A stretch of DNA of 45,785 nucleotides, taken from positions 1 through 45,785 of the forward strand of contig NZ_JACONT010000034.1 in the NCBI RefSeq assembly GCF_014358075.1, read 5' to 3'. The notes under the pieces are model-generated. The model worked only from the letters and a program-made list of their open reading frames with translations. It searched no databases and was not told the origin of the DNA. Shown one piece after another: positions 17,889-28,272 of this stretch; the stretch's first letter is position 1, and every line of letters begins with the position of its first letter. Position numbers and translations under genes: made by a program. The DNA is from Sphingomonas albertensis. GTDB taxonomy: Bacteria; Pseudomonadota; Alphaproteobacteria; Sphingomonadales; Sphingomonadaceae.

Positions 17889-18512
17889 ATGATTATCGTC
17901 CACCACCTCGAAAACTCGCGATCGCAGCGCATTTTGTGGATGCTCGAGGAGCTCGGCCTCCCTTACGAAATCAAGCGCTACGAGCGGAACAAGCAGACCA
18001 TGCTGGCCCCGCCAGAACTCAAGAAGGTCCATCCGCTCGGCAAGTCGCCGGTGATCGAGGATGACGGCCAAGTGATCGCCGAGACCGGCGCGATCGTCGA
18101 ATATCTCGTCGACAAGGCGGACGGGAAGCTCGGCGCCCCCGCGAACCGTACCGACGCGCTACGCTACCGTTTCTGGCTACATTATGCGGAAGGCTCGATG
18201 ATGCCGCCGTTGCTGCTGAAACTGGTCCTCGCGCGCATCCCGATCATGGGCAAGGTCGCGGTCAAGAAAATCCAGCCAATGATCGACGTCCACCTCGACT
18301 ATGTCGAATCCGAACTGTCGCAACGCCCCTGGTTCGCGGGCGCAGAGATGACCGCTGCCGATATCACGATGAGCTTTCCCTTGGAAGCCGCCCGCAGCCG
18401 CGGCGGCCTGAACGAGTCCCGCCCCGCGACGATCGCTTGGCTCGCGAAGGTCCACGCCCGTCCGGCGTATCAGGCAGGGCTGAAGAAGGGCGGGCCGTAC
18501 GCCTACGCTTGA
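17889..18512 (+). CDS. Glutathione S-transferase family protein
   Basis: 207-residue cytosolic GST. The N-terminal thioredoxin-fold domain (about 1-80) carries the GSH-binding pattern HPLGKSPVIEDDG and AETGAIVEYLVDKA. The C-terminal helical domain includes AEMTAADITMSFPLEAA (the N-capping box region). Beta-type GSTs have a catalytic Cys or Ser near residue 10; here HHLENSRSQRILW places Ser10/Ser12 there. The ATG at 17889 has GGCGGAG upstream; the longer open frame overlaps the preceding gene. It follows the methyltransferase closely. Substrate unknown. Confidence 0.92.
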   Translation: MIIVHHLENSRSQRILWMLEELGLPYEIKRYERNKQTMLAPPELKKVHPLGKSPVIEDDGQVIAETGAIVEYLVDKADGKLGAPANRTDALRYRFWLHYAEGSMMPPLLLKLVLARIPIMGKVAVKKIQPMIDVHLDYVESELSQRPWFAGAEMTAADITMSFPLEAARSRGGLNESRPATIAWLAKVHARPAYQAGLKKGGPYAYA

Positions 18513-18564
18513 GGGCTGCAGATCAGGAACCGAGCCGAGGCTGAGAACGCAACCTTCCCCTATA

Positions 18565-18670
18565 TACCTCTCCGGCGAAGGGCGGGGCCCAGGTGGAAAG
18601 GTTGGAGTAACGAGGCGCGGCGGTCACGATTCGCGTCTCCCAACTGGACCCCGGCCTCCGCCGGGGCGGT
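18565..18670. repeat. Family B palindromic element
   Basis: Left arm CCTCTCCGGCGAAGGGCGGG plus GCCCAGGTGG and right arm CCAACTGGACCCCGGCCTCC then GCCGGGG. It lies between convergent GST and symporter genes. Confidence 0.75.
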
Positions 18671-18741
18671 ACTTCGTCATTGGTCCGCCAGCTAAAAGGG
18701 GCATCCTTGAGATGTCATCGGTTCAACATCGCCGTCCAACT

Positions 18742-20079
18742 TCAAACCTGCCCCGGCCCGATCTTCTCGTAGCTGTCCACATTCACCTTCGGCCCATGCC
18801 CGGTCGGCGCCACCGGCGGATCACGGTCGGCCGGCTCACGCTCGTCGAGCCCGCCTTCCCATTTCGCCACCACGGTCGCCGCCACGGCATTGCCAATGAC
18901 GTTCGTCGCAGACCGCCCCATATCGAGGAAATGATCCACCGCCAGGATCAGCAAGATCCCAGCCTCCGGGATCTTGAACATCGACAGCGTCCCCGCGATC
19001 ACCACCAGCGACGCGCGCGGCACCCCCGCGATGCCCTTCGACGTCACCATCAGCACCAGCAGCATCGCGATCTGCTGCCCGATCGGCATGTGGATGCCGT
19101 AGGCCTGCGCGATGAACAGCGACGCGAACGTCATGTACATCATCGACCCGTCGAGATTGAACGAATAGCCGAGCGGCAGCACGAAGCTCGCGATCCGCGG
19201 CGGCACGCCGAACCGGTCGAGCGCCTCCAGCGTCCGCGGATACGCTGCCTCGGACGACGCCGCCGAGAACGCCAGGATCAACGGATCGCGAATATACCGC
19301 ACTAGCAACCGCGTCCGCGGTCCGATCAGCAGGAACGCGATCCCGATCAGCATCGCCCACAACAGCGCCAGCCCGATATAGAAAGTCAGCATGAAATAGC
19401 CGAGCTGGCCGAGGATGGTCGGCCCCCGCTCGGCGAGCGTCGCGGTTACCGCCGCAAACACCGCGAACGGCGCGAACCGCATCACGTAGTTGGTGATCTG
19501 GAGCATCACCGCGACCAGCGCCTCGATCGCCTTCACGAGCGGCGCCGCTTTCTCCCCTACCGCGGTAATCGCGACGCCCACGAACACCGAGAACACGACG
19601 ATCTGCAAGATTTCGTTGCTCGCCATCGCCGCGATCATCGAATCCGGCACGATATGCGAGATGAATTTGGCGAGATCGAACGCCGCGGCATCGACTCCGC
19701 TCGACGCGGTCGCCGGCGGGATCGCGAGTTCCAGCCCGACGCCCGGCTGCAACACATTGACCAGGATCATGCCCAGGGTGAGCGACAACAGGCTCGCGCA
19801 GATGAACCAGCCGAGGCTGCGCAATCCGACCCGCCCGAGCGCGCCGGTATCCCCCATATGCGCGATCCCGACCACCAGCGTGGAGAACACCAGCGGCGCG
19901 ATGATCATCTTGATCAGCCGCAGGAACAGCGACGTCACGATCGAGAAATACCCGGCGATGTCCTTCAATTGCGCGGCGGACTCGGCCGTGCCGTCGTCGA
20001 TCGTCGCGTTCAGAACCCAGCCGACGACCATCCCCGCGACGAGGCCGAACAAGATGTAATAGGTTAGCCGCTTGGCCAT
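18742..20079 (-). CDS. Dicarboxylate/amino acid:cation symporter (DAACS family)
   Basis: 445-residue inner-membrane carrier with the elevator-type fold of GltPh/DctA. Signatures are the serine-rich hairpin SAASSEAAYPRTLEALD, the TM7 motif YSFNLDGSMMYMTFASLFIA, the second hairpin TSKGIAGVPRASLVVIAGTL and TM8 DHFLDMGRSATNVIGNAVA. The exact substrate (C4-dicarboxylate, glutamate or other) is not determined by these residues, so no symbol is given. Its ATG has GGGAG at 6 bases. The C-terminus is hydrophilic and extends about 40 residues past the last helix. It is divergent from the M24 peptidase gene across 71 bases. Confidence 0.93.
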   Translation of the reverse strand: MAKRLTYYILFGLVAGMVVGWVLNATIDDGTAESAAQLKDIAGYFSIVTSLFLRLIKMIIAPLVFSTLVVGIAHMGDTGALGRVGLRSLGWFICASLLSLTLGMILVNVLQPGVGLELAIPPATASSGVDAAAFDLAKFISHIVPDSMIAAMASNEILQIVVFSVFVGVAITAVGEKAAPLVKAIEALVAVMLQITNYVMRFAPFAVFAAVTATLAERGPTILGQLGYFMLTFYIGLALLWAMLIGIAFLLIGPRTRLLVRYIRDPLILAFSAASSEAAYPRTLEALDRFGVPPRIASFVLPLGYSFNLDGSMMYMTFASLFIAQAYGIHMPIGQQIAMLLVLMVTSKGIAGVPRASLVVIAGTLSMFKIPEAGILLILAVDHFLDMGRSATNVIGNAVAATVVAKWEGGLDEREPADRDPPVAPTGHGPKVNVDSYEKIGPGQV

Positions 20080-20150
20080 TAATCGCTCCCGAGACTTGGC
20101 GACAGGGAAGGGGATTGCGGCGCCCGGGTCAAGGACCCTATCGTCCGGCG

Positions 20151-21428
20151 ATGTCGACCACCCCCCGTAAATCCGCCGTCGGTCCCTCGCGCCGCGACCT
20201 GCTGAGCCTTGTGATGGCGGCCCCGCTGCTGTCGATCCCCGCGATCCTTCGCGCCGCCGAGCCGGACCTGTCGGCGCTGTCCGACATCACCGGCGCGAGC
20301 AGGCCGATCGATGCCGCCGAACGCACCGCAAGGCTGGCCCGCGCGCAATCGCTGATGAAGGCGGCCGGCATCGGCGCGGTGCTGATCGAGCCGGGATCGT
20401 CGATGATCTACTTCACCGGCGTTCGCTGGCACACGAGCGAGCGGCTGACGCTGGCGGTCCTGCCGGTCGAGGGGGAGCCGTGCATCGTCACGCCGTTTTT
20501 CGAGGAGCCGTCGGTGCGCGAAACGCTCGCCGTCCCCGCCGAGGTGCGCGTCTGGCAGGAGGACGAGAACCCGCTCGCCGTGGTCGCGGGTTTCCTGCGC
20601 GACCGCAAGCTCGCCACGCGGCCGATCGGGCTGGAGGCGGAAGTGCGCTATTTCGCCTATGCCGGCCTCCAGCGCGTGCTTCCCGAGGCGAAGATCGTCT
20701 CCGCCGACCCGGTCGTCCGCGCCTGCCGGATGATCAAGACGCCCGCAGAGATCGCGCTGATGCAGGCGGCGACCGAGGTCACGCTCGCCGCCTATCGCTG
20801 GACCTACGCGCGGGTCGAGAAGGGCATGACCGGCCCCGAGATCGGCGCGCTGATGAATGCCGCGACCCGCAAGCTTGGCGGCGCACCCGAATTCGCGCTG
20901 GCGCTGATCGGCGAGGCATCGGCCTATCCGCACGGCAGCCGCGAGATCCACCGCGTCGCCGACGGTCAGGTCGTCCTGATGGACTGCGGCTGCACCGTGC
21001 AGGGCTATCAGTCCGACATCTCGCGGACCTGGGTCCACGGCACCGCGACGGCCGACCAGCGCAAAACCTGGGACCAGGTCGCCCGCGGCCAGCAGATCGC
21101 GTTCGCCGCGGCGAAGATCGGCGCGACAGCGGGCAGCGTCGATGACGCGGTCCGCCGACATTACGAAACGCTCGGCTACGGCCCCGGCTACAAGCTTCCC
21201 GGCCTGTCGCACCGCACCGGCCATGGCATCGGCATGGACGGCCACGAACCCGTCAATCTCGTCCGCGGCGAGACAACGAAGCTCGCGGCCGGGATGTGCT
21301 TTTCCGATGAGCCGGGTATCTACATCCCCGGCAAATACGGCGTCCGCATCGAGGATTGCTTCCACATGACCGACGCCGGCCCGAAATGGTTCAGCGAACC
21401 ACCCAAGTCGATCGACGCACCGCTCTGA
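20151..21428 (+). CDS. Tat-exported M24-family (Xaa-Pro-type) metallopeptidase
   Basis: 425 residues. A twin-arginine signal is present (PSRRDLLSLV, residues 12-21, then a hydrophobic run ending AILRAAEP), so the protein is probably exported folded with its metals. The N-terminal creatinase-like domain (about 60-185) is followed by the pita-bread catalytic domain. Metal ligands are in VVLMDCGCTVQGYQSDISRTW (two Asp), LSHRTGHGIGMDGHE (His), DEPGIYIPG (Glu) and VRIEDCFHMT (Glu); all five ligand positions are present. Substrate is probably a peptide with proline at P1', by family. ATG 20151 starts just before the Tat signal. Divergent from the symporter. Confidence 0.92.
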   Translation: MSTTPRKSAVGPSRRDLLSLVMAAPLLSIPAILRAAEPDLSALSDITGASRPIDAAERTARLARAQSLMKAAGIGAVLIEPGSSMIYFTGVRWHTSERLTLAVLPVEGEPCIVTPFFEEPSVRETLAVPAEVRVWQEDENPLAVVAGFLRDRKLATRPIGLEAEVRYFAYAGLQRVLPEAKIVSADPVVRACRMIKTPAEIALMQAATEVTLAAYRWTYARVEKGMTGPEIGALMNAATRKLGGAPEFALALIGEASAYPHGSREIHRVADGQVVLMDCGCTVQGYQSDISRTWVHGTATADQRKTWDQVARGQQIAFAAAKIGATAGSVDDAVRRHYETLGYGPGYKLPGLSHRTGHGIGMDGHEPVNLVRGETTKLAAGMCFSDEPGIYIPGKYGVRIEDCFHMTDAGPKWFSEPPKSIDAPL

Positions 21429-21441
21429 GGAAGGGGACGAC

Positions 21442-21837
21442 ATGAAACCGCACGCCGCCATCGCGATGATCCTGCTGCTCGGGGCGAGTGCGCCGCCCGG
21501 TCCGAAGGCGACGTCGACGCGGCCGCCGATCCGTGTCGGCACGTGTGCCTTCACGACGGTAGGCGTCGTGACTCAGCGACTTGAAGACAATGGTCGTCCA
21601 GTCCCCGGCTCCGGATCGAGCATCACCCTGAAGAACGGCGTCTACGGCGTCTCCTACGATCAGGTCGCGGCGGTCCAGCATTCGCGCGTCGGCGACCGGG
21701 TGATGACCTGCCTCGCCAAGCTGCCGACGCACTGCCCGCCGGGCGACCAGCGCGGCAAGTGGTACACGACCACCAATCTGCGCACCGACGAGTCTTGGAC
21801 GCTGCCCGATGCGGAGCACATGTGCGGCGGTGCATGA
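21442..21837 (+). CDS. Small secreted Cys-containing protein, unknown
   Basis: 131 residues with a short hydrophobic leader (MKPHAAIAMILLLGASAPP) that looks like a signal peptide. Four cysteines (GTCAFTT, MTCLAKL, THCPPGD, HMCGG) could form two disulfides in the periplasm. Tyr and Thr are abundant, and the segment NGVYGVSYDQVAAVQHSRVGDRV is beta-like. I do not recognise the family. The ATG lies 13 bases after the M24 peptidase stop with GAGGAAGGGGACG upstream, so the two are probably one transcript. Confidence 0.75.
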   Translation: MKPHAAIAMILLLGASAPPGPKATSTRPPIRVGTCAFTTVGVVTQRLEDNGRPVPGSGSSITLKNGVYGVSYDQVAAVQHSRVGDRVMTCLAKLPTHCPPGDQRGKWYTTTNLRTDESWTLPDAEHMCGGA

Positions 21838-21915
21838 TCGGCTACCCGCCGCTCTCCACCGCCCTACCAATCTCCACCGCCCCGACCAATCTCCACCACC
21901 CCGACCAATCTCAAC

Positions 21916-22022
21916 CACCCCGGCGAAGGCCGGGGCCCAATGGGGTGACGAGCATAACGAAGCACGGCGCTCCGTTATTTCCACCTTTCCAATTGGGCCC
22001 CGGCCTTCGCCGGGGTGGTGGA
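21916..22022. repeat. Family B palindromic element (near-perfect)
   Basis: Arms CACCCCGGCGAAGGCCGGGG and CCCCGGCCTTCGCCGGGGTG are exact complements, continued by GCCCAAT / ATTGGGCC, around a centre containing ATAACGAAGC and CTCCGTTAT. This is the clearest copy and the reference for the family. It is preceded by a short run of CC(G/A)ACCAATCTCMACC-like tandem units at 21866-21920. Confidence 0.9.
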
Positions 22023-22061
22023 GTGCGGGGTAGTGGGTGTGAACGGCGGCGACGGCATCAC

Positions 22062-22122
22062 TCCCTCGTTCTCCCGCGAAGGCGGGAGCCCAGACTGGAT
22101 CCCCGCCTTCGCGGGGAGACAT
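22062..22122. repeat. Family H palindromic element
   Basis: CTCGTTCTCCCGCGAAGGCG, GGAGCCCAGACTGG and CCCCGCCTTCGCGGGGA. It sits right after the family B copy. Together they fill the 369-base gap 21838-22206, in which I see no gene. Confidence 0.85.
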
Positions 22123-22206
22123 GCTGCTTGCGGTTCAACGGGATGCCTTGGCCACACCCAACACCTCCACTTGAGCGAACCGCGCCGCTCGCCTAAGTCC
22201 CCGCGC

Positions 22207-24858
22207 ATGACATCGACGAACGACATCCGCCGCGGCTTCCTCGACTATTTCGGATCGCAGGGGCACCAGATCGTGCCCAGCGCGCCGCTCGTGCCGCAGA
22301 ACGACCCGACGCTGATGTTCGTCAACGCCGGGATGGTGCCGTTCAAGAACGTCTTCACCGGCCTCGAATCGCGTCCCTACACCACCGCCACCTCGTCGCA
22401 GAAATGTGTCCGCGCAGGCGGCAAGCACAACGATCTCGACAATGTCGGCTACACCGCGCGCCACCATACTTTCTTCGAAATGCTCGGCAATTTTTCGTTC
22501 GGCGATTATTTCAAGGAGCAGGCGATCGTCCACGCCTGGACGCTGCTCACGCGCGAATGGGGCCTGTCGCCCGATAAATTGACGGCAACGGTCTACCACA
22601 CCGACGACGAGGCGTTCGATCTCTGGAAGAAGGTCGCCGGCCTCCCCGATCACCGCATCATCCGCATCCCGACCAAGGACAATTTCTGGTCGATGGGCGA
22701 CAACGGACCATGCGGGCCATGCTCGGAAATCTTCTACGACCACGGCGACCACATCTTCGGCGGTCCTCCCGGCAGCCCCGACGAGGACGGCGATCGTTTC
22801 GTCGAGATATGGAACCTCGTGTTCATGCAATATGAGCAGGAGGATGCCGAGATCGTCGGCAACCTGCCCAAGCCCTCGATCGACACCGGCATGGGGCTCG
22901 AGCGCATCGCCGCGGTCATGCAGGGCGTCACCGACAATTACGACACCGACACCTTCAAGGCGCTGATCGCGGCGTCGGGCGCGCTGACGCATACGGCGAC
23001 CGACGGCGCCAACACCGCCAGCCACCGCGTGATCGCCGATCACCTGCGCACCGCCGGCTTCCTGATCGCGGACGGCGTGCTGCCCGCGAGCGAGGGCCGC
23101 GGCTATGTCCTGCGCCGGATCATGCGCCGCGCAATGCGCCACGCGCACATCCTCGGCGCCAAGCAGCCGCTGATGCACCGGCTGGTCCCCGCGCTCGTCA
23201 CCGAGATGGGCGCCGCCTATCCCGAACTGTCGCGCGCACGCCCGCTGATCGAGGCGACCCTCCAGCAGGAGGAAACGCGCTTCCGCCAGACGCTCGACAA
23301 GGGGCTGAAGCTGCTCGACGAAGCGACCACCGGGATGACCGACGGCACGCTGGCGGGCGACGTCGCGTTCAAGCTCTACGACACCTACGGCTTCCCATAC
23401 GATCTGACCGAGGACGCGCTGCGCGAACGCAACATCGCGGTCGACCGCGAAGGCTTCGACACCGCGATGGCCGAGCAGAAACGCGCCGCCCGCGCCGCTT
23501 GGAAGGGCTCGGGCGCAAAGGCCTCGGACGACATCTGGTTCGACATCGTCGAGCAGACCGGCGGCACCGAATTCCTCGGCTACGCATCGGATACGGGCGA
23601 GGGTGAAGTTGTCGCACTGGTCAAGGATGGCGCACGCGTCGACCACGCCACCACCGGCGATACGGTCGCGATCGTCGTCAACCAGACGCCCTTCTACGGC
23701 GAAAGCGGCGGCCAGGTCGGCGATGCGGGCCACATTTCGAACGACAGCGGCCTGCGCGCGAACGTCACCGAGACGTCGAAGCAGCTCGGCCGCGTGTTCG
23801 TCCATCACGCGATCGTCGACGCGGGCGAGATCAAGGTCGGCGACCCGGTCAAGCTCCAGATCGACGTCGCCCGCCGCGCGCAGATCCGCGCCAACCATTC
23901 CGCGACGCACCTCCTGCACGAGGCCTTGCGCGAACGTCTCGGCACGCACGTCGCGCAGAAGGGGAGCCTCGTCGCGCCCGATCGCCTGCGCTTCGACTTC
24001 TCGCAGCCGGTCGCGATGACCCCCGCCGACATCGCGCAGGTCGAGGCCGACGTAAACGCGCAAGTCCGCGGCAACGGCGCGGTGACGACGCTGCTGATGA
24101 CCCCCGACGACGCGATCGCGATGGGCGCGATGGCGCTGTTCGGCGAGAAATACGGCGACGAGGTCCGCGTCGTGTCGATGGGCTCGACGGAGGACGGCAC
24201 CTACTCGATCGAGCTGTGCGGTGGCACGCACGTCAACGCGCTCGGCGACATCGGCCTGTTCAAGGTCGTCGGCGAAGGTGCGGTCTCGAGCGGCATCCGC
24301 CGTGTCGAGGCGCTCACCGGCGAAGCGGCGCGCGCCTATTTGACCAGCCGTGACGACCGCCTCCGCGAGGCCGCCGCAGTCCTGAAGTCCACCCCCGACG
24401 AGGTCCCAGCACGTGTTGCGTCCCTCCTCGAAGACCGCCGCCGCCTCGAACGCGAACTCGCCGACGCGAAGAAGGCGCTGGCGCTAGGCGGTGGTGGTTC
24501 GGGCGAAGCGGCCGGCCCCGAACAGGTCGGCGGCGTCGCGTTCATCGGGCAGGTGCTCAACGACTTCGAAGCCAAGGGTTTGCGCGGCGCAGTCGACGAG
24601 GCCAAGCAGCGCCTGGGGTCCGGCATCGCCGTGATGGTAGCGATCAACGACGGCCGCGCCTCGGTCGCGGTCGGTGTGACGGCGGATTTGGTGGCGAGCC
24701 ACAACGCCGTCGACCTGCTCAAGATCGCGGTGGCCACGCTAGGCGGGCAGGGCGGGGGCGGCCGTCCCGACATGGCGCAGGGTGGTGGTCCTGACGGGGA
24801 TAAGGCGGCAGAGGCAGTGGCTGCAGTGCGGGCTAAGCTCGAGGCGGCGGGCGCCTGA
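22207..24858 (+). CDS. alaS: Alanine--tRNA ligase
   Basis: 883-residue class II synthetase that charges tRNA-Ala and edits mischarged Ser and Gly. The order is the catalytic domain ([20 protein letters not shown], then [15 protein letters not shown], with [17 protein letters not shown]), the tRNA-recognition domain, and the editing domain with zinc ligands His564 and His568 ([12 protein letters not shown]) and Cys671/His675 (CGGTH). The C-Ala/DHHA1 domain has the glycine-rich [15 protein letters not shown]. The start at ATG 22207 ([11 protein letters not shown]) gives the standard N-terminus; the frame extends upstream only through repeat DNA. alaS follows recA, separated by several genes, in this region. 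Confidence 0.97.
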   Translation: MTSTNDIRRGFLDYFGSQGHQIVPSAPLVPQNDPTLMFVNAGMVPFKNVFTGLESRPYTTATSSQKCVRAGGKHNDLDNVGYTARHHTFFEMLGNFSFGDYFKEQAIVHAWTLLTREWGLSPDKLTATVYHTDDEAFDLWKKVAGLPDHRIIRIPTKDNFWSMGDNGPCGPCSEIFYDHGDHIFGGPPGSPDEDGDRFVEIWNLVFMQYEQEDAEIVGNLPKPSIDTGMGLERIAAVMQGVTDNYDTDTFKALIAASGALTHTATDGANTASHRVIADHLRTAGFLIADGVLPASEGRGYVLRRIMRRAMRHAHILGAKQPLMHRLVPALVTEMGAAYPELSRARPLIEATLQQEETRFRQTLDKGLKLLDEATTGMTDGTLAGDVAFKLYDTYGFPYDLTEDALRERNIAVDREGFDTAMAEQKRAARAAWKGSGAKASDDIWFDIVEQTGGTEFLGYASDTGEGEVVALVKDGARVDHATTGDTVAIVVNQTPFYGESGGQVGDAGHISNDSGLRANVTETSKQLGRVFVHHAIVDAGEIKVGDPVKLQIDVARRAQIRANHSATHLLHEALRERLGTHVAQKGSLVAPDRLRFDFSQPVAMTPADIAQVEADVNAQVRGNGAVTTLLMTPDDAIAMGAMALFGEKYGDEVRVVSMGSTEDGTYSIELCGGTHVNALGDIGLFKVVGEGAVSSGIRRVEALTGEAARAYLTSRDDRLREAAAVLKSTPDEVPARVASLLEDRRRLERELADAKKALALGGGGSGEAAGPEQVGGVAFIGQVLNDFEAKGLRGAVDEAKQRLGSGIAVMVAINDGRASVAVGVTADLVASHNAVDLLKIAVATLGGQGGGGRPDMAQGGGPDGDKAAEAVAAVRAKLEAAGA

Positions 24859-24890
24859 AACACGCCGCCGTCATACGCTAACCCCAAGCA

Positions 24891-24973
24891 GTGTTCCCCC
24901 GCGGACGCGGGGGCCCAGCTAAATACCGTCAGCGTACGTGGCTCCTGGCCCCCCGCCTTCGCGGGGGAACAAC
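24891..24973. repeat. Palindromic element related to family H
   Basis: GTTCCCCCGCGGACGCGGGG then GCCCAGCTAAATACCG at left; GGCTCCTGGCCCCCCGCCTT then CGCGGGGGAAC at right. It lies between convergent alaS and prmA and could terminate both. Confidence 0.8.
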
Positions 24974-24981
24974 CTTCTACG

Positions 24982-25929
24982 CTAGATATCCAAAGCCCAC
25001 CCATCACGCCCCTTAGGATCGAACGGCCCCTCCGCCACGAACCTCACCGCCCCAGCGCGCAACCGAAGCACACTCCAATCCCCCCGCCGGTCGACAGCCT
25101 CGAGCGAGCACCCGCAAGCCTCATACGCCGCCACGACCCCAGCCCGCTGCGTCTCCAGCAACCCGGCCAGCACGATCGTCGCCCACACATCCGAAATCGA
25201 AGCGATCTCCGGCGCCATCGACACCAGCGGCCCCGCCAGGATATTCGCGATAACCAGATCATACGGCGCCCGCGCCACGATCGCATCGTTCAGTGTGCCA
25301 TCGGCCACCACCAGATCGATCCCCCCGACCCCGTTGAGCGCCGCATTCTCAGCCGTCACATCGATCGAGACCGGATCGATATCCGTCCCCATCACCGCCG
25401 CCGCGGGCCAAAGGTGCGCGGCCGCGAACGCAAGCAGGCCCGTCCCAGTCCCGATATCGACGACATTCGAAAACTCGGCGTCCCCCAACCCGTCGAGCAT
25501 CGCCAGACACCCGCTGGTCGTCTCGTGGTGCCCCGTCCCGAACGCCCGGCTAGCCTCGATCAGGAACGCCCGCTTGTCCGCCGGCACCGCGCCCGCATGC
25601 GCCCCGGTATGCACGAAGAACCGCCCGACCGACAAAGGCTCGAGCCCGGCCTGGCTCATCATCACCCAGTCCGCATCGCCCAGCCGCTCGACCGCGATTG
25701 TCGCCCCCGCCGCACTCGGCACCAGCGCGCGCACCGCAGCGACCGTGTCCGCCGCCGGCTCATGCTCGAAATACGCATCGAGCCGCCACGACTCGACGTC
25801 ATCCTCGATCTCCTCGGTCGTCATCAGCACGGCGTCGCCCGGAATCGCGTCACCCAGATCGCCACTCGCATCGATCGCCTCGGCCTCCGCCCGCGTGCAG
25901 GGGAGGGTGAGCTTCCAACTATCGGACAT
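24982..25929 (-). CDS. prmA: Ribosomal protein L11 methyltransferase
   Basis: 315-residue SAM-dependent enzyme that trimethylates ribosomal protein L11. The N-terminal substrate-recognition domain (about 1-100) is followed by the family signature EASRAFGTGHHETTSGCLAM (residues 126-145) and motif I VVDIGTGTGLLAFAAAHLWP (156-175); IANILAGPLVSMAP is the NIL-containing motif IV. Start ATG 25929 (MSDSWKL) overlaps the last codons of the upstream SDR gene by 11 bases, implying coupled translation. An upstream in-frame start at 25941 would overlap further. Confidence 0.93.
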   Translation of the reverse strand: MSDSWKLTLPCTRAEAEAIDASGDLGDAIPGDAVLMTTEEIEDDVESWRLDAYFEHEPAADTVAAVRALVPSAAGATIAVERLGDADWVMMSQAGLEPLSVGRFFVHTGAHAGAVPADKRAFLIEASRAFGTGHHETTSGCLAMLDGLGDAEFSNVVDIGTGTGLLAFAAAHLWPAAAVMGTDIDPVSIDVTAENAALNGVGGIDLVVADGTLNDAIVARAPYDLVIANILAGPLVSMAPEIASISDVWATIVLAGLLETQRAGVVAAYEACGCSLEAVDRRGDWSVLRLRAGAVRFVAEGPFDPKGRDGWALDI

Positions 25930-26608
25930 AGCTCGCCCCATTCACGTCGATCACCGATCCGGTCATCGAAGCCGGCGCCTCGAGCGCGCAATAGCGGGCG
26001 ACCGACGCGACCTCCGCCGGATCCGCAACCTTGCCGAGCGGAATATCCGCCAACAACGCATCCCCCCCCCGGCTCGACAGATAATCCTCCGCCATCCCGG
26101 TCATCGTGAACCCCGGGCACACCGCAAACGCCAGAATCCCCTCGCGAGCATAGCCCCGGGCGATCGTCTTGGTCATCGCCACCATCCCCGCCTTCGACGC
26201 GGCATAATGCCAATGCGCTGGCGAATCGCCGCGATACGCAGCCCGGCTGGCGATATTGACGATCCGACCACCAACACCCCGAGCCTGCCAATGCAACACC
26301 GCCAACCGGCAAAGCTCGGCCGACGCGGTCAGGTTGATGCGCATCGTCCGCTCCCACTGCGCAGTCCAGTCGTCATCGGCGAGCGGCGATGCCTCGAACA
26401 CGCCAGCATTGTTAACGAGCACATCGATAGCGCCGCCAGCCTGCTCCAGCGCAGCGTTCCACAACGCAGTCGGCCCCGCAGGATCGCTGAAGTCGGCCGG
26501 GATACCGCTAGCGGTCCCATGTCCGATAACGGAAGCGCCCGCGTCGGTCAGCGCCGCCTGAATAGCCGCGCCGATACCGCGGCTTGAGCCGGTAAGAAGA
26601 ATGGTCAT
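25919..26608 (-). CDS. Short-chain dehydrogenase/reductase (SDR)
   Basis: 229-residue classical SDR. Cofactor-binding TGSSRGIG is at residues 6-13, the NNAG structural motif in VLVNNAGVF, and the catalytic Ser in NIASRAAY with the YxxxK pair in HYAASKAG. The protein has the FabG-like length, but its substrate is unknown. ATG 26608 was preferred to a GTG six bases upstream because GAG lies at a suitable distance before the ATG. Its 3' end overlaps prmA, so the two form an operon; no functional link between them is evident. Confidence 0.9.
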   Translation of the reverse strand: MTILLTGSSRGIGAAIQAALTDAGASVIGHGTASGIPADFSDPAGPTALWNAALEQAGGAIDVLVNNAGVFEASPLADDDWTAQWERTMRINLTASAELCRLAVLHWQARGVGGRIVNIASRAAYRGDSPAHWHYAASKAGMVAMTKTIARGYAREGILAFAVCPGFTMTGMAEDYLSSRGGDALLADIPLGKVADPAEVASVARYCALEAPASMTGSVIDVNGASYVR

Positions 26609-26660
26609 CCGCACGCTCTAGCGCCGCAGGCCGTGTCCGTCATCACGCCGAAGAAGGAAT

Positions 26661-26785
26661 GGTTCACGCGGAGACGCGGAGGCGCGGAGATGGTGCGCAT
26701 TTGGGCGCGGGGCGGGTAATGCCGAGGTTTCGAAGAACCTCCGGTTCCGCTAAAGCCTCCGCGTCTCCGCGCCTCCGCGTGAACC
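26661..26785. repeat. Long inverted repeat with internal CGCGGAG periodicity
   Basis: Left arm GGTTCACGCGGAGACGCGGA then GGCGCGGAGA; right arm CCTCCGCGTCTCCGCGCCTC then CGCGTGAACC. The arms are about 30 bases and carry the repeating unit GCGGAG(A/G)C. The centre (about 70 bases) includes GAGGTTTCGAAGAACCTC, a further hairpin. It lies between SDR and the chemoreceptor-like genes. Confidence 0.88.
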
Positions 26786-26809
26786 CAACCTTCTTACTCT
26801 GCCTCCCCC

Positions 26810-28252
26810 TCAAGCCACGCTAGCCGAGAACCCGTCCGCCGCCCCGCGCAACACACCGAGCTGGTCGTCGACGTCGCCGAACGCGTGGCCCAGCTGGTCG
26901 ATCTCCGCCGCCACCGCCTCGGTATCCGCCCGAATCGTCGCGATCGTCATAGACATCGAGTCCGCCGCAAGCGCCGTCTCGTCGACCGCGGCGGTGATCG
27001 CGGAGACGGTGCGCGCCTGCGCCTCCATCGCATGGCGGATCCGGTCGGCGCTGTGCTGCACCTCGGTCACCGTCGCCTTGATCCCCGCATTGGTCGCGAC
27101 CGTCGCCGCGGTCGCCGACTGGATCGCGGCGATCTTCGCGGCGATGTCGTCGGTCGCCCGCGCGGTCTGGCTGGCGAGCGATTTCACTTCCTGCGCCACC
27201 ACTGCGAAGCCGCGCCCGGCATCGCCCGCCCGCGCCGCCTCGATCGTTGCGTTCAGCGCGAGCAGGTTGGTCTGCCCGGCGATGCTGCGGATCAGCCCGA
27301 GGATCGATTCGATCGATTTGGCATGCTCGCTCAGCGCTTCCGATACGCCGACCGCCTCGCCGGTCTGCGCACAGGCGCGGTCGGCGATGGCCGCCGCCGC
27401 CTCTACTTCGGTGCGCGCATCCTCGATCGCGCGGATCAGCCCGGCGGTGGTCTGCGCCGCCTCGCGCATCGCCACTGCGGACTGCTCCGCCGCCGCCGCG
27501 ACTTCGCTCGCCTTGCACAGCATGCCGCGGGTCGAGGCCGATGCCCCCGCCGCCTGCACCCGGATCCGTGCCCCCAGCGCAGCGGTGTGCTCGATCGACG
27601 CCGCGATGCTGCCCCGGAACTCGGTTGCGCGCGTCTGACGTTCGACCCGCGCCGCCTCGGCATCGCTGGCGCCGAGATGCGACGCCATGATGTCCGCCTC
27701 GATCAGCGCCAGCCGCTGCACCACGTCGCTCAGCGTCCGCATCGCCGACATGTCCGCACCCAGCCGGTCGGCAATCAGGTTCAGGGTGACGCTGTGCGCA
27801 AACGCCAGCGACGAGAGCAGCGCGGGCAGGGGGATGCCCGAGCGATGCGAATCCTCCGCATGGCTGATCGCCATCGCCTTCCAGGCGTCGTCGGTGGGCG
27901 CGCTATATTGCAGCCGGACATAGTTGCCGCTCGCCGTGATCCGCTGTTCGAGCAGGCCGGGTGTGAAATGACGCCGGATATGCTGCGCCGATTCCAGCGA
28001 CAGGTAATGCCGCCAGAAGGTTTCGGCGATCTTGCGGTGATCTTCGGGTTCCAGCAGCGCGCTGAGCGTGGCACAGGCCGGCTCGATCAGCCCGTCCCAG
28101 TCATAGTCACGAACGCGTTCGCGCAGCGGCCGCTGGTCGCCGCCCCAGTTTCGGGCTGGTACGCGCGCGCCGTCACGTGTCCGTTCGGAACCGGCAGGCT
28201 GCCCCCCGTCTTGGATGGGTGGGCTGGAAATCCTCTCCTGATGCTCGATCAT
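26810..28252 (-). CDS. Soluble methyl-accepting chemotaxis-type protein with globin-like sensor (His-containing)
   Basis: 480 residues with no membrane segment. The C-terminal half has the coiled-coil MCP signalling domain; its hairpin tip [18 protein letters not shown] then [17 protein letters not shown] (about residues 320-355) contacts CheA/CheW in the family. The N-terminal about 190 residues are helical, with [12 protein letters not shown] and [20 protein letters not shown]. This resembles globin-coupled sensors, in which a proximal His precedes a G-I-P/L segment; His131 and His136 are candidates here. Heme binding is inference. AGGAGG lies 5 bases before the ATG. A paralogue lies 20 bases upstream, so the two share an operon. 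Confidence 0.88.
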   Translation of the reverse strand: MIEHQERISSPPIQDGGQPAGSERTRDGARVPARNWGGDQRPLRERVRDYDWDGLIEPACATLSALLEPEDHRKIAETFWRHYLSLESAQHIRRHFTPGLLEQRITASGNYVRLQYSAPTDDAWKAMAISHAEDSHRSGIPLPALLSSLAFAHSVTLNLIADRLGADMSAMRTLSDVVQRLALIEADIMASHLGASDAEAARVERQTRATEFRGSIAASIEHTAALGARIRVQAAGASASTRGMLCKASEVAAAAEQSAVAMREAAQTTAGLIRAIEDARTEVEAAAAIADRACAQTGEAVGVSEALSEHAKSIESILGLIRSIAGQTNLLALNATIEAARAGDAGRGFAVVAQEVKSLASQTARATDDIAAKIAAIQSATAATVATNAGIKATVTEVQHSADRIRHAMEAQARTVSAITAAVDETALAADSMSMTIATIRADTEAVAAEIDQLGHAFGDVDDQLGVLRGAADGFSASVA

Positions 28253-28272
28253 CGCCCCCTCCTGAAGGTCCG

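Noticed and set aside
22015..22206. 64-codon N-terminal extension of alaS
   Set aside because: The extension translates family H repeat DNA, and the normal AlaRS N-terminus begins at 22207. Unlike gcvPB and ispE there is no conserved sequence upstream of the repeat.
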